45,895 nt of DNA, taken from assembly GCA_902779785.1 (NCBI GenBank), contig CACZDC010000009.1, forward strand, positions 1 through 45,895, read 5' to 3'. Positions 23,365 through 32,470 of the stretch are shown piece by piece. The position numbers were made by a program, and so were the translations under genes. Source of the stretch: an uncultured Bacteroidia bacterium (GTDB taxonomy: Bacteria; Bacteroidota; Bacteroidia; Bacteroidales; UBA932). Below the pieces are notes generated by a model that searched no databases, was not told the origin of the DNA, and saw only the letters and a program-made list of their open reading frames with translations. Numbering within the stretch: position 1 is the first letter of the stretch; every line of letters begins with the position of its first letter.

Positions 23365-25050
23365 ATGGAAGAGCTTTTTTTCGGAACGGGCATAGCCCAT
23401 TCAATATTGCTGCTTGCGCTGGTAATCGGCTCCGGCCTCTACCTCGGCCGTTTCAAGTTCAAAGGAATTTCTCTCGGTTCGACTTGGATTCTCTTTGTCG
23501 GAATCCTGCTCGGCCATCTTGGCTTTCGTGCTGACGCCGAGATACTTCACTTCGTAAAGGAGTTCGGCCTGATTCTCTTTGTCTTCTCGATCGGCCTTCA
23601 GGTCGGTCCAGGCTTTTTCCAGAGTTTCCGCAGCGGGGGAGTGAAACTGAACCTGCTGGCAGCTGGGAATATACTTCTGGCCGTCCTCGTAAGCTGGGGG
23701 ATAGCCCTTCTTTTCGGGGTGGATCTCAGGACTATGGTCGGAGTGATGAGCGGAGCGGTTACCAATACGCCCGGTCTCGGTGCCGCCCAGCAGACTGTGG
23801 TGGATGTCAGTACGGCCGGCGGAATGTCGCTTGAAGAAGCCTCTGAGGCCGCATCCGGCCTGGCTTCCGCCTATGCGGTGGCCTATCCGATAGGCGTTCT
23901 CGGCGTGATTCTCGTGATACTTCTGTTCCGCAGCATATTCCGCATAGATCCGAAGAAGGAAAAGGAAGAGATGGATGCTCTCCAGAATCAGGGCGGACGT
24001 GCCAGAAGGATGCACGTTGCGGTGGAAAACCCGGCTATTTTCGGGCAGAAACTGACCGATGTCCTCCGGCCTTTCGGCGGAGATTTCGTGGTGTCCAGGC
24101 TGATGAAGGGAGACCAGATCATTTTCCCTGCCGCCGACACCGTCCTCGAAGAGGGCGACAAACTGCTGATAGTGACCTCCCAAGAGGAGGTTGACCGTAT
24201 CCGCATCCTCTTCGGTGAGGAGGTCCCGATGCACGTCCAGGACTGGGTGGAGAAAGACCATTCAATGGTCACCAAGCGCATAGTCGTAACCAAGCCGTCC
24301 CTGACCGGTAAGCGGCTGAAGGACTTGCATTTCCGTGGTGCATATGGAGTCAGCGTCACCAGGGTGATCCGCGCCGGAGTCGAACTGGTGGCAAGCGGGG
24401 AGCTCTATATCCAGATGGGAGACGCGCTGCTTTGCGTCGGCCCGGAAAAGAATATAGACCACCTGGCGGAGAGAGTCGGCAATTCCAACGATGCGCTCAA
24501 CCGTCCGAATCTGGTCCCGATCTTCCTCGGAATAGTGGTCGGAGTGATTTTCGGATTCATCCCGATTCGCTTCCCGGGCATCCCTCAGGCCATAAAACTC
24601 GGTCTGGCGGGAGGTCCCCTCATCATCGCCATCCTGCTTGGCAGTCTCGGCCCGAAATACAAGATAACGACCTATGTCACTCTGAGCGCAAACCTTATGA
24701 TAAGGGAAATAGGCATTTCGCTCTTCCTGGCTGCGGTCGGAATCAGCGCCGGAGCAGATTTCTGGAAGTCGATTGTCAGCGGCGGTTACCTATGGATACT
24801 TTATGGCGCCGCAATTACCTTAATCCCTATCTGCATTACCTTTATCGTCGCCCGCTTGATCTGCAAGCTGAATTTCTTCCAGATCTGCGGTCTCATCTCC
24901 GGCTCCTGTACCAATCCTCCTTCCCTCGCCTTCGCCCAGGGAATGTATGGAAGTGACTATGTTTCCGTCAATTATGCGACGGTATATCCGCTTTCGATGT
25001 TCTTGCGGGTACTTGTTGCCCAGCTTCTGATACTGATATCATTCGCATAG
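23365..25050 (+). CDS. AspT/YidE-type transporter with two RCK_C domains
   Basis: This 561-residue membrane protein has two hydrophobic halves (residues about 8-195 and 385-560), each with five or six helices, flanking two cytoplasmic TrkA-C (RCK_C) domains (about 210-295 and 300-375; signatures VVSRLMKGDQIIFPAADTVL and VTRVIRAGVELVASGELYI). The motif GVMSGAVTNTPGLGAAQ and its counterpart ISGSCTNPPSLAFAQ mark the aspartate:alanine exchanger family. Substrate here is unknown. It sits 3 bp after the thioesterase gene and 2 bp before the Nudix gene. Confidence 0.9.
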   Translation: MEELFFGTGIAHSILLLALVIGSGLYLGRFKFKGISLGSTWILFVGILLGHLGFRADAEILHFVKEFGLILFVFSIGLQVGPGFFQSFRSGGVKLNLLAAGNILLAVLVSWGIALLFGVDLRTMVGVMSGAVTNTPGLGAAQQTVVDVSTAGGMSLEEASEAASGLASAYAVAYPIGVLGVILVILLFRSIFRIDPKKEKEEMDALQNQGGRARRMHVAVENPAIFGQKLTDVLRPFGGDFVVSRLMKGDQIIFPAADTVLEEGDKLLIVTSQEEVDRIRILFGEEVPMHVQDWVEKDHSMVTKRIVVTKPSLTGKRLKDLHFRGAYGVSVTRVIRAGVELVASGELYIQMGDALLCVGPEKNIDHLAERVGNSNDALNRPNLVPIFLGIVVGVIFGFIPIRFPGIPQAIKLGLAGGPLIIAILLGSLGPKYKITTYVTLSANLMIREIGISLFLAAVGISAGADFWKSIVSGGYLWILYGAAITLIPICITFIVARLICKLNFFQICGLISGSCTNPPSLAFAQGMYGSDYVSVNYATVYPLSMFLRVLVAQLLILISFA

Positions 25051-25052
25051 TT

Positions 25053-25643
25053 ATGTTCGGACTTGTATACCCGCCGTCTCCCGCTCCTCTGTATCCCCGT
25101 CCCTCCGTGGAACATCCGGGCGTGAAGATGCGTTCTGAGTCGGAAATGCTGCCCTTGATCGACGAATTCGGCCTGGTCTATGGTCAGGCGAGCCGAACTT
25201 ATTGCCACAGCGGGGCGAAAGTCCTCCATCCCGTAGTCCATCTCCACCTTATCGACCGCTATTCCCGCATTTTCCTCCAGAAGCGTTCCGCCTCGAAAGA
25301 CCTCTACCCTTGTTATTGGGACACGGCGGTCGGAGGTCACGTCACTTACGGGGAGACGCTGGAGGAGGCTCTCTACAGGGAAGCCTCCGAGGAGCTTGGC
25401 CTGAGTGAATTCAATCCGGTCCCTCTTGGGACCTATATCTATGAAACGGACAGGGACAGGGAATTCGTAGCGATGTTCGCCGCAGTCGGCCATCCGGACA
25501 TCTCTCCCTCTAATCCGGAAGTCGACGAGGGCAGATGGTGGACGATCCCAGAGATAGAGGCCTCTACGGGCAAAGGGCTCATCACTCCCAATTTCGAGCA
25601 GGAATTCCCGAGGATAAAGAAACAATTGCTTTCACTCTTGTAG
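25053..25643 (+). CDS. Nudix hydrolase (isopentenyl-diphosphate-isomerase-like)
   Basis: The Nudix box GGHVTYGETLEEALYREASE with the following ELGL is at residues 94-117 and fits GX5EX7REUXEEXGU. The preceding MLPLIDEFGLVYGQASRTYCHSG and LHPVVHLHLI are the usual N-terminal part of the IDI-like branch. Substrate cannot be deduced. The first 25 residues (Pro-rich) are unusual, so the methionine at 25128 (MRSESEMLPL) is an alternative start; I keep 25053 because it follows the transporter stop by 2 bp. Confidence 0.85.
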   Translation: MFGLVYPPSPAPLYPRPSVEHPGVKMRSESEMLPLIDEFGLVYGQASRTYCHSGAKVLHPVVHLHLIDRYSRIFLQKRSASKDLYPCYWDTAVGGHVTYGETLEEALYREASEELGLSEFNPVPLGTYIYETDRDREFVAMFAAVGHPDISPSNPEVDEGRWWTIPEIEASTGKGLITPNFEQEFPRIKKQLLSLL

Positions 25644-25647
25644 TAAT

Positions 25648-27816
25648 ATGGACATTGATAAATTTGTTCACGACCAATTGTCGGTCTGGCCTGCAGTGGC
25701 AGCGAAATACCGCGCTCTCAAGGCCGCCCAGACCAGACAGGCGGCCGTAGGGGGCATATTGGTAAGTCTGCAGTCCAACCCCGGGAGAATCCAGCCGCCG
25801 GAGACCGGTTGCCCGCTGTGCGAGGAAAACTACCTCAAACATCAGCACACCCTTCCTTTCGAGGGACGCAAGGGACGCAAGTACAATATTCTGGTGAACC
25901 GTTCGCCGATTTTCCAGAACCATCTGGTCATAACTCGTGACATCCACGCGCCTCAGACCATCTGGCACCGTTATCCCGATATGCTGGACCTTGCCAGGAT
26001 GCTGGGGGATTATGTCGTGTTCTACAATTCTCCGAACAGTGGCACCTCAGTTCCGGAACACGCTCATTTCCAGGCCTGTCCAAAAGGATATATGCCTCTT
26101 GAAAGGGTGGCCGGGAGGCTCCTCAGGGCAGTCCGTGAGGCTTCGGGGGAAATTCCCGCTTCGCTTAAGGGCGAACTCGAATTCGTGGATTCAGTCCGTG
26201 ACGCCCAGCTTTTCCACTACCGCCGCTTTGCCAGGGGAGTGTTTATGCTGAGGGCCGTGACGGCCAAGTCTATGGCAAAGATGTTCTACCGCCTGCTGGA
26301 CTGTGCAGACCTGAGAGAAGGGGAGACGGAACCTCGTTTCAATGCCCTGAGTTTTTTCAGCGAAGGGGAATACAGGGCTGTGGTCGTTCTGCGCACGGAG
26401 ACTGTCTCGATGGGCCTCAGACCCGGGGCGGCGGATATGGCCGGTTTTTTCGTCATCCCGGACGAGAAGCTTTTCTCCAGCCTTAAGTCAGCGGATATGC
26501 AGCGTGTGCTGGACGATGTCACCCTCGACGAGGCTTCCGAGAAACAAGTGCTGTGGCGGCTTGTCCGCACCCAGCCTAAAATCGAAGTGGGCATACTCTC
26601 GTCGGCGGAAATTTGTTTTGAAATCATCGCCGACGGTGCCGGCCCTCAGAAAGTATCATACCGGGAGGGCAAGATCGACTACAATGGAGCGCTCTACGAT
26701 GAACTTGTATTCGAGGCGGCTACGATATCTACGCTTTTCGCAGAACCCTCCTTTATCCTCTATCAGGTCCCGATCGGGATAGGTTTCCACTGGGAACGCA
26801 AGGAAGACCAGCGCTTTGCCGGCACGCTCAGGTTCATAGTTGAGGAAGGCAAGGTCAGGGCCGTGAACATAGTCGGGGTGGAGGACTATCTGCTGAGCGT
26901 AATTTCTTCGGAGATGAAACCCACGGCCTCTCTTGAATTTCTGAAGGCACACGCCGTAATTTCTCGTTCGTGGGTTATGGCTCAGATGGAAAAGCGTCGC
27001 CAACGCAAGGCCGCCCCTCTGCCTTTTGTCTGCGACAATCTGCCGTCGCTCGCCACCTGGCTGGACATTTCACACAGCACGGCTCCTGATTCTCAAGAGA
27101 TATGCAAGTGGTTCGACCACGACGACCATCGCCATTTCGACGTCTGTGCCGATGACCACTGCCAGCGCTATCAGGGACTTACCCGCGTGGTCGGCTACAA
27201 GGCCCAGAGCGCCGTGGACCAGACCTGGGGGCAGGTCCTCCGCTATGGCAACTCCCTTGCCGACACCCGCTTCTCCAAGTGCTGCGGCGGCCGGACAGAA
27301 CTCTTTTCCACTGCCTGGCAGGATGTCGACTACCCCTATCTTACTGTCCACGACGACCCCTGGTGCGCCACGGAAGATGACGAAGTCCTCCGTCAGGTCC
27401 TGAACGACTATGATATGGAGACCGTCCATTTCCACGACTGGACCGTCCGCTATCCCATAGACGAACTTTCCGCTCTGATCGAGCGCCGCAGCGGGCGCAG
27501 GATAGGCCGTCTCACCGGCCTGGAGGTTCTCTCCCGCGGCGGCTCCGGAAGGATCAAGCGTCTTAGAGTCTGCGGGACGGAGGGCGAATTCATCGTAGGC
27601 AAAGAACTGATGATCAGGCGTATTCTCTCGGAATCCCATCTTCAGAGCTCGTGGTTCGATGTCGAAATGACTCCCTCAGAAGTCATCCTGCACGGTCACG
27701 GCTGGGGCCACGGGGTCGGTCTGTGCCAGATCGGAGCCGCAGTAATGGCCTCGAAGGGAAAGACTTATGAGGAAATCCTTTCCTTCTATTATCCCGGAAC
27801 CGTCTTGGGCCAATGA
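25648..27816 (+). CDS. DUF4922 (HIT-like nucleotidyltransferase) - SpoIID/LytB fusion protein
   Basis: This 722-residue protein has two parts. The N-terminal 300 residues resemble the DUF4922/GDP-sugar phosphorylase group: CPLC at 55-58 and a HxHxQ triad in VPEHAHFQACPKG (H138, H140, Q142). The C-terminal 380 residues are SpoIID/LytB-like, with FIVEEGKVRAVNIVGVEDYL, VISSEMKPTASLEFLKAHAV and GHGWGHGVGLCQIG (about 683-696). SpoIID enzymes act on denuded peptidoglycan. There is no signal peptide and no transmembrane helix, which conflicts with an envelope substrate. It overlaps the AmpG-like gene by ATGA. Confidence 0.85.
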   Translation: MDIDKFVHDQLSVWPAVAAKYRALKAAQTRQAAVGGILVSLQSNPGRIQPPETGCPLCEENYLKHQHTLPFEGRKGRKYNILVNRSPIFQNHLVITRDIHAPQTIWHRYPDMLDLARMLGDYVVFYNSPNSGTSVPEHAHFQACPKGYMPLERVAGRLLRAVREASGEIPASLKGELEFVDSVRDAQLFHYRRFARGVFMLRAVTAKSMAKMFYRLLDCADLREGETEPRFNALSFFSEGEYRAVVVLRTETVSMGLRPGAADMAGFFVIPDEKLFSSLKSADMQRVLDDVTLDEASEKQVLWRLVRTQPKIEVGILSSAEICFEIIADGAGPQKVSYREGKIDYNGALYDELVFEAATISTLFAEPSFILYQVPIGIGFHWERKEDQRFAGTLRFIVEEGKVRAVNIVGVEDYLLSVISSEMKPTASLEFLKAHAVISRSWVMAQMEKRRQRKAAPLPFVCDNLPSLATWLDISHSTAPDSQEICKWFDHDDHRHFDVCADDHCQRYQGLTRVVGYKAQSAVDQTWGQVLRYGNSLADTRFSKCCGGRTELFSTAWQDVDYPYLTVHDDPWCATEDDEVLRQVLNDYDMETVHFHDWTVRYPIDELSALIERRSGRRIGRLTGLEVLSRGGSGRIKRLRVCGTEGEFIVGKELMIRRILSESHLQSSWFDVEMTPSEVILHGHGWGHGVGLCQIGAAVMASKGKTYEEILSFYYPGTVLGQ

Positions 27817-29087
27817 AAAACCGTAGTCCCTGGTTGTGGGTTCCGACCCTGTATTTCGCCGAAGGCATCCCGTACTTCGTGGTGAACAGTATTTCCGTCA
27901 TCCTTTTCAAGAGGATGGGTATGGGGAATGCGGATATGGCCCTGTGGACCAGTCTGCTGTATTTTCCCTGGCTGATTAAGCCGCTGTGGAGTCCATTCGT
28001 GGATGTCCTCAGGACAAAGAGGTGGTGGATTCTCGCGATGCAGCTTTCCATTTCGCTGCTATTCGCCTTCCTGTCCTTCTCCCTGCCCTCAAGGACCGGT
28101 TCCGCTGTCGGAGCCTACAGCCTGACCATAGTCTGTTTCTGGATCACGGCCTTCGCCTCGTCCACCCACGATATCGCAATCGACGGATTCTATATGCTGG
28201 GCCTCTCCGGCGGCGAACAGTCTTTTTTCGCAGGTATAAGGACTACATTCTACCGTCTTGCCAATCTATTCGTCCAGGGCGGGATGGTCGTGGTCGCGGG
28301 AGTGCTGGAGCAGAGGGGTGATGTCCCGCGAGCCTGGAAACTGACCCTCCTTTCCCTCGCGATAATATGGACTGTCCTGACTTTATACCATCTGTGGGCC
28401 GTCCCGCATCCAGCCGAAGACAGGGAAAGAGAGAAAAGCGGCCATATACTCAAAGAATTCGGAAGGAGTTTCGGTACTTTTTTCGCAAAGAAGGAAATAT
28501 GGGCGGGGATAGCCTTTATGCTCCTTTTCAGGCTCCCGGAAGCCTTTGCCCTTAAGATTGTTCCGGCCTTCCTTGTCGATCCGGCCGAAGCCGGCGGGAT
28601 GGGGCTTGATACTGTGTCTTTCGGTCTTGTCAACAATACGGTCGGCGTCATAGGAATCGTGCTTGGCGGCATTCTGGGCGGCATTTCCGTCTCTCGCCGG
28701 GGACTTAGGAAGTCACTGTGGCCGATGGCCCTTTCCCTCGCCCTTCCCTGTGCGGTCTATCTCTGGATGGCATTCGACACATCTATGCCGCTATGGCTTA
28801 TCGGAGCCTCGGTGGGCATCGAGCAGTTCGGATACGGTTTCGGCTTCACGGCCTATACCTTGTATATGATCTTCCTTTCGGATGGGCCTTTCAAGACATC
28901 GCACTATTCTCTCTGCACGGCATTTATGGCAGCCTCGATGATGCTTCCCGGCCTGGTTGCCGGGGCCTTGCAGGAATCTCTTGGCTATAAGTCATATTTC
29001 GCCCTCACCCTGGCCTGCTCGCTGGCGACTTTCGCCGCGGTCATCATAGCACGGAGAAAACTCCCGGAAGATTTTGGCAGGAAGTGA
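27813..29087 (+). CDS. AmpG-like MFS permease (muropeptide import)
   Basis: This 424-residue inner-membrane protein has about twelve hydrophobic segments. The N-terminus WLWVPTLYFAEGIPYFVVNS and the region FWITAFASSTHDIAIDGFYM are characteristic of AmpG and related sugar-peptide permeases. AmpG imports GlcNAc-anhydroMurNAc peptides during wall recycling. Its place between a SpoIID-type protein and a NamZ-like muramidase supports that role. The ATG overlaps the preceding stop, so translation is coupled. Confidence 0.88.
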   Translation: MKNRSPWLWVPTLYFAEGIPYFVVNSISVILFKRMGMGNADMALWTSLLYFPWLIKPLWSPFVDVLRTKRWWILAMQLSISLLFAFLSFSLPSRTGSAVGAYSLTIVCFWITAFASSTHDIAIDGFYMLGLSGGEQSFFAGIRTTFYRLANLFVQGGMVVVAGVLEQRGDVPRAWKLTLLSLAIIWTVLTLYHLWAVPHPAEDREREKSGHILKEFGRSFGTFFAKKEIWAGIAFMLLFRLPEAFALKIVPAFLVDPAEAGGMGLDTVSFGLVNNTVGVIGIVLGGILGGISVSRRGLRKSLWPMALSLALPCAVYLWMAFDTSMPLWLIGASVGIEQFGYGFGFTAYTLYMIFLSDGPFKTSHYSLCTAFMAASMMLPGLVAGALQESLGYKSYFALTLACSLATFAAVIIARRKLPEDFGRK

Positions 29088-29088
29088 T

Positions 29089-29096
29089 TATTTTTG
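29089..29096 (+). promoter_or_regulatory. Internal -7 element before the NamZ-like gene
   Basis: TATTTTTG lies just after the AmpG-like stop codon and 14 bp before the GTG start. It suggests that the NamZ-like gene can be transcribed separately. No -33 element at the right spacing is visible. Confidence 0.5.
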
Positions 29097-29109
29097 TACA
29101 TTTGTGTCC

Positions 29110-30345
29110 GTGAAACGTTTAGCCATATTTCTCGCCTGCCTGCTGAGCGGTCTTATTTCGGCCGCGAAGGTTGTCCCCGGAATCGAAGTGCTGGCTTCTT
29201 ATGATTTCGAACCGCTTCAGGGGAAGAGGGTAGGCCTTGTCACCAATCCCAGCGGAGTGGACAGCCGGCTGCGTTCCACCATAGACATACTCCACGAAGC
29301 CCCGTCGGTCAATCTCGTGGCCCTATTCGGCCCCGAACACGGCGTCCGCGGGGATGCCTATGCCGGAGACCACGTGTCCGGAGGCACGGATCCCGCGACC
29401 GGACTTCCGGTCTATTCTCTCTACGGTTCGACGAGAAAACCCACTCCCGAGATGCTCAAAGGCATAGATGTTATGGTCTATGACATCCAGGACGTGGGCA
29501 CCCGCAGTTATACTTTCATCTCGACGCTCGGTCTCGTAATGAGAGCCTGCGCCGAGCAGGACATAGAGGTTATGGTCCTGGACAGGCCTAATCCGCTTGG
29601 CGGGACCAAGGTCGAGGGTCCTTTGGTGGAGAGCGGCTTCTTCTCCTTCGTGAGCGAATTCAGCATTCCTTATATATATGGACTTACAGTAGGGGAACTC
29701 GCAAGCCTGATCAATGAAGAAGGCCTGAACTGTGGCCAGAACGGCAAGGAAAAGCATCTGAAATGCCGCCTCAGCGTCATCGCTATGCGTGGTTGGCAGA
29801 GGTGGATGCGTTACACCGACACAGGACTTCCCTGGGTGCTCCCGTCTCCGAACATTCCATCTCCGGATGCGGCGATCGGCTATCCCGCAGCCGGAATTGC
29901 CGGAGAATTCGGGCATCTGAACATCGGCGTCGGCTATACGATTCCGTTCCAGACCTTTGCCGCGGAGTGGATCGACGCGGACGCCCTGAAAGCCCGTCTG
30001 GACTCGTATGGAATCCCCGGTACGGCCTTCAGAATCATCCATTATAAGCCCATCGCCGGCTCCAAGCAGGGTAAACTCCTCCACGGAGTCCAGTTCTTTT
30101 TTACCAATTATTCCGAGGCCGTAATAACTCTGACGCAATTCTATGTGCTTCAGGCAGTTAACGAATTATATCCCAAGATGAATCCCTTCCCTCTGGCAAA
30201 AACCAGAATGCTGGATATCGTCTGTGGTACGGATTATGTAAGGACCAGATTCGGAGAGCGCCTGAAGGTGGAAGACATTGCAGAATTCTGGATGAAGGAC
30301 GCGGCCGCTTTCAAGGAACTCTCCACAAAGTATTATTTATATTGA
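29110..30345 (+). CDS. NamZ-like exo-beta-N-acetylmuramidase (DUF1343)
   Basis: This 411-residue protein has a signal peptide (VKRLAIFLACLLSGLISA, translated from a GTG start) and the DUF1343/NamZ domain. Recognisable parts are GKRVGLVTNPSGVD, LFGPEHGVRGDAYAGDHV, YDIQDVGTRSYTFISTL, LDRPNPLGG and NIGVGYTIPF. NamZ enzymes release MurNAc from the non-reducing end of peptidoglycan fragments. The GTG start at 29110 is chosen because the upstream frame runs through the promoter and lacks a signal peptide. It belongs functionally with the two preceding genes. Confidence 0.9.
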   Translation: MKRLAIFLACLLSGLISAAKVVPGIEVLASYDFEPLQGKRVGLVTNPSGVDSRLRSTIDILHEAPSVNLVALFGPEHGVRGDAYAGDHVSGGTDPATGLPVYSLYGSTRKPTPEMLKGIDVMVYDIQDVGTRSYTFISTLGLVMRACAEQDIEVMVLDRPNPLGGTKVEGPLVESGFFSFVSEFSIPYIYGLTVGELASLINEEGLNCGQNGKEKHLKCRLSVIAMRGWQRWMRYTDTGLPWVLPSPNIPSPDAAIGYPAAGIAGEFGHLNIGVGYTIPFQTFAAEWIDADALKARLDSYGIPGTAFRIIHYKPIAGSKQGKLLHGVQFFFTNYSEAVITLTQFYVLQAVNELYPKMNPFPLAKTRMLDIVCGTDYVRTRFGERLKVEDIAEFWMKDAAAFKELSTKYYLY

Positions 30346-30365
30346 CACGCTAAAACGAAAAAGCT

Positions 30366-31673
30366 ATGAGAAGGTTTGTACACACACTTGCCGCCATCTC
30401 TCTTACTCTCGCATTCTGCAGTGCGACTGCATTGATGGCCCAGACCCGCTCCTCCGGGTCCACCACAACCCGTTCCACGGGTACTACGACGGCAACCCGT
30501 TCGTCCGGCACGACTACCGGTCAAACCCGCTCAAGCGGTACTGCCACGACACGCTCGACCGGATCCTCTTCGAAGGCCACCCGTTCGACAGGCAGCCAGA
30601 GCGTGACTCGTTCCACCTCTTCCGGCACTTCATCGACGGCCACCCGTTCGACCGGTAGCCAGAGCGTGACCCGTTCCACCTCTTCCGGCAGCCAGAGCGT
30701 AACCCGCTCCACCGGTTCAAGTTCTTCTTCGACGGCTACCCGTTCCACTTCGTCCGCTACTTCCGGGACTACCCGTTCCACCGCTTCGTCTTCCTCCGCT
30801 GCCACCCGCAGTTCGGTCGGGAATGTGACTCGCAGCGGCCTGACCAGTTCCTCCGAAGCGGTGAAGGAGCAGAAGAGTGGTGTCTATCGCGACAACTCCG
30901 GCAACTACCGTTACAATGACGACTTCCGTATGGACAGCGGCCACAATATCAGCCGTATACCTCCGCGCCAGAGGGATATGATTGTAATCGACCGTGTCCG
31001 TCCTTTCTGGGGCGATTATCCTCACTATTTCGGATACCGTGTCCAGAGGATACCTTCAGGATATCGCCGTATCAGCCACTGGGGCATCGACTACTACTTC
31101 TATGACGGGGTTTACTACCGTCCTTTCGGAGGCTATTATGTCGTTTGCCGTCCGCCTTTCGGGACTCCGCTTGAGAGGGCTATCGACAGGGCCATCCTGC
31201 ATACCATCCGCTTCGCATATTATGTCAATACCTACCGCACCTACAATGCCGTGTTTGACAATTACAATGTGATAGCCCAGCAGAACCTGATCATCGCCCA
31301 GAACAACGCCCGCATCGCTGCCCAGAATGCAAATTACGCACTGAACAGCAGCCGAGCCCTGACTGCCTATGAGCTTGCCAACAAACTCGGCCTGGTCCAG
31401 AGCTACGCCTATGCCAACTCTGAGTACTTCTATCAGGACGGCGTGTTCTACACGATCAACGCTTCCGGTACCTACACCACCATCGTGCCTCCGGCCGGTG
31501 CCCTGGTCAATACGCTTCCGGACGACTATGAGACAATCGTGATGAACGGGAATGAGTATTATATGGTCGACAACACTGTTTACCGTACCATTCTCTATCA
31601 CGGCGAGCCGATGCTCGAAGTCCTCGGCCAGATGTACGGTTCGCTCTACGGCCAGTACAATATCTACAGATAA
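30366..31673 (+). CDS. DUF6515 family secreted protein with Thr-Arg-Ser-Thr repeats
   Basis: This 435-residue protein has a signal peptide (MRRFVHTLAAISLTLAFCSA, cut near LMAQ). Residues about 27-160 are a low-complexity Ser/Thr/Arg region with many TRST units (for example TRSTGSQSVTRSTSSG). Next comes the DUF6515 core with RVQRIPSGYRRISHWGIDYY and FYDGVYYRPFGGYYVVCRPP. A helical Asn/Ala/Gln stretch and two further YYxVDNTVYR-type segments end the protein. It is exported and probably surface- or wall-associated; role unknown. Its last 10 bp overlap murI, which converges on it. Confidence 0.85.
   Translation: MRRFVHTLAAISLTLAFCSATALMAQTRSSGSTTTRSTGTTTATRSSGTTTGQTRSSGTATTRSTGSSSKATRSTGSQSVTRSTSSGTSSTATRSTGSQSVTRSTSSGSQSVTRSTGSSSSSTATRSTSSATSGTTRSTASSSSAATRSSVGNVTRSGLTSSSEAVKEQKSGVYRDNSGNYRYNDDFRMDSGHNISRIPPRQRDMIVIDRVRPFWGDYPHYFGYRVQRIPSGYRRISHWGIDYYFYDGVYYRPFGGYYVVCRPPFGTPLERAIDRAILHTIRFAYYVNTYRTYNAVFDNYNVIAQQNLIIAQNNARIAAQNANYALNSSRALTAYELANKLGLVQSYAYANSEYFYQDGVFYTINASGTYTTIVPPAGALVNTLPDDYETIVMNGNEYYMVDNTVYRTILYHGEPMLEVLGQMYGSLYGQYNIYR
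30575..30690 (+). repeat. 63-bp period direct repeat inside the DUF6515 gene
   Basis: Copies at 30575-30627 and 30638-30690 (53 bp each) differ at three positions by my count. They encode the ATRSTGSQSVTRSTSSG block. Such near-identical tandem copies can change number by slippage. Confidence 0.8.
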
Positions 31674-32413
31674 TTGAAAATTCGCTTCAGCGAGGTTCCG
31701 TCCCCTGAAGAGTAAAGATCCACAGAGAAGGAGGTGTCCCCGACGGGGATGCCTCTTTCTTTCATTACCCTGAGAGTCTGGCGGGCTACGGCGGGGGCGG
31801 GGTCTATGATTCTGACATCGGGACCGGCTATCCGCCGGATGACGGGTGCGAGGAAGGGATAATGGGTGCAGCCCAGAACAAGAATGTCGGCGCCCTGGTC
31901 AAGCAGAGGCTGAACGGAGGCACGTACGGTCTTTTCCGCCTCCTCGCCGTCCAGAATGCCGTTTTCTACAAGTTCCACGAATCCCTGGCCGACGTGTTCG
32001 ACTATCTTGACGTTGTCTTCGTACTGTCCGCGAGTGTTGAGGTATTTGGAACCTTTCAGCGTGCCTGCGGTCGCAAGTACGCCGATTACTCCGCTTTTGG
32101 TCCCGAGGGCGGCGGGCTTTACCGCCGGCTCCATTCCGATAAACGGGACTTCGGGGTATTCCTCCCGTAGCGTACTGATCGCTGCGGCAGTTGCAGTGTT
32201 GCAGGCTACGACTATCAGGTCGGCGCCCAGGGCGAGGAGGATGTCGGTTATGGCCCGGCCTCTCTCCCGGATGAAAGAAGCCGGTTTTTCCCCGTACGGG
32301 CAGTTGGCATTGTCCGCAAAAAAGACATAATGCTCATCGGGAAGCAGCTTCACCAGCTCCCGATAGACCGAAAGTCCGCCGGAGCCTGAATCAAATATGC
32401 CGATAGTTGACAT
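31664..32413 (-). CDS. murI: Glutamate racemase
   Basis: MurI converts L- to D-glutamate for peptidoglycan. This 249-residue cytoplasmic enzyme shows GIFDSGSGGLSV at the N-terminus, the two catalytic cysteines in VACNTATA (C71) and LGCTHYPF (about C182), and DNANCPYGEK. Its length is slightly below average but all motifs are present. It is transcribed divergently from prfB and converges on DUF6515, overlapping it by 10 bp. It extends the cell-wall theme of the genes to its left. Confidence 0.95.
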   Translation of the reverse strand: MSTIGIFDSGSGGLSVYRELVKLLPDEHYVFFADNANCPYGEKPASFIRERGRAITDILLALGADLIVVACNTATAAAISTLREEYPEVPFIGMEPAVKPAALGTKSGVIGVLATAGTLKGSKYLNTRGQYEDNVKIVEHVGQGFVELVENGILDGEEAEKTVRASVQPLLDQGADILVLGCTHYPFLAPVIRRIAGPDVRIIDPAPAVARQTLRVMKERGIPVGDTSFSVDLYSSGDGTSLKRIFNYL

Positions 32414-32421
32414 CTTACTTG

Positions 32422-32451
32422 CAAATTTACAAAGAATTATTCGTATTTTTG
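32422..32451. promoter_or_regulatory. Divergent promoters for murI (-) and prfB (+)
   Basis: The minus-strand -7 TAAATTTG is at 32422-32429, 9 bp before the murI start. The plus-strand -7 TATTTTTG is at 32444-32451, 19 bp before the prfB start. Both leaders would be very short. Confidence 0.65.
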
Positions 32452-32470
32452 TAAGTTCAAACGGATTGTT

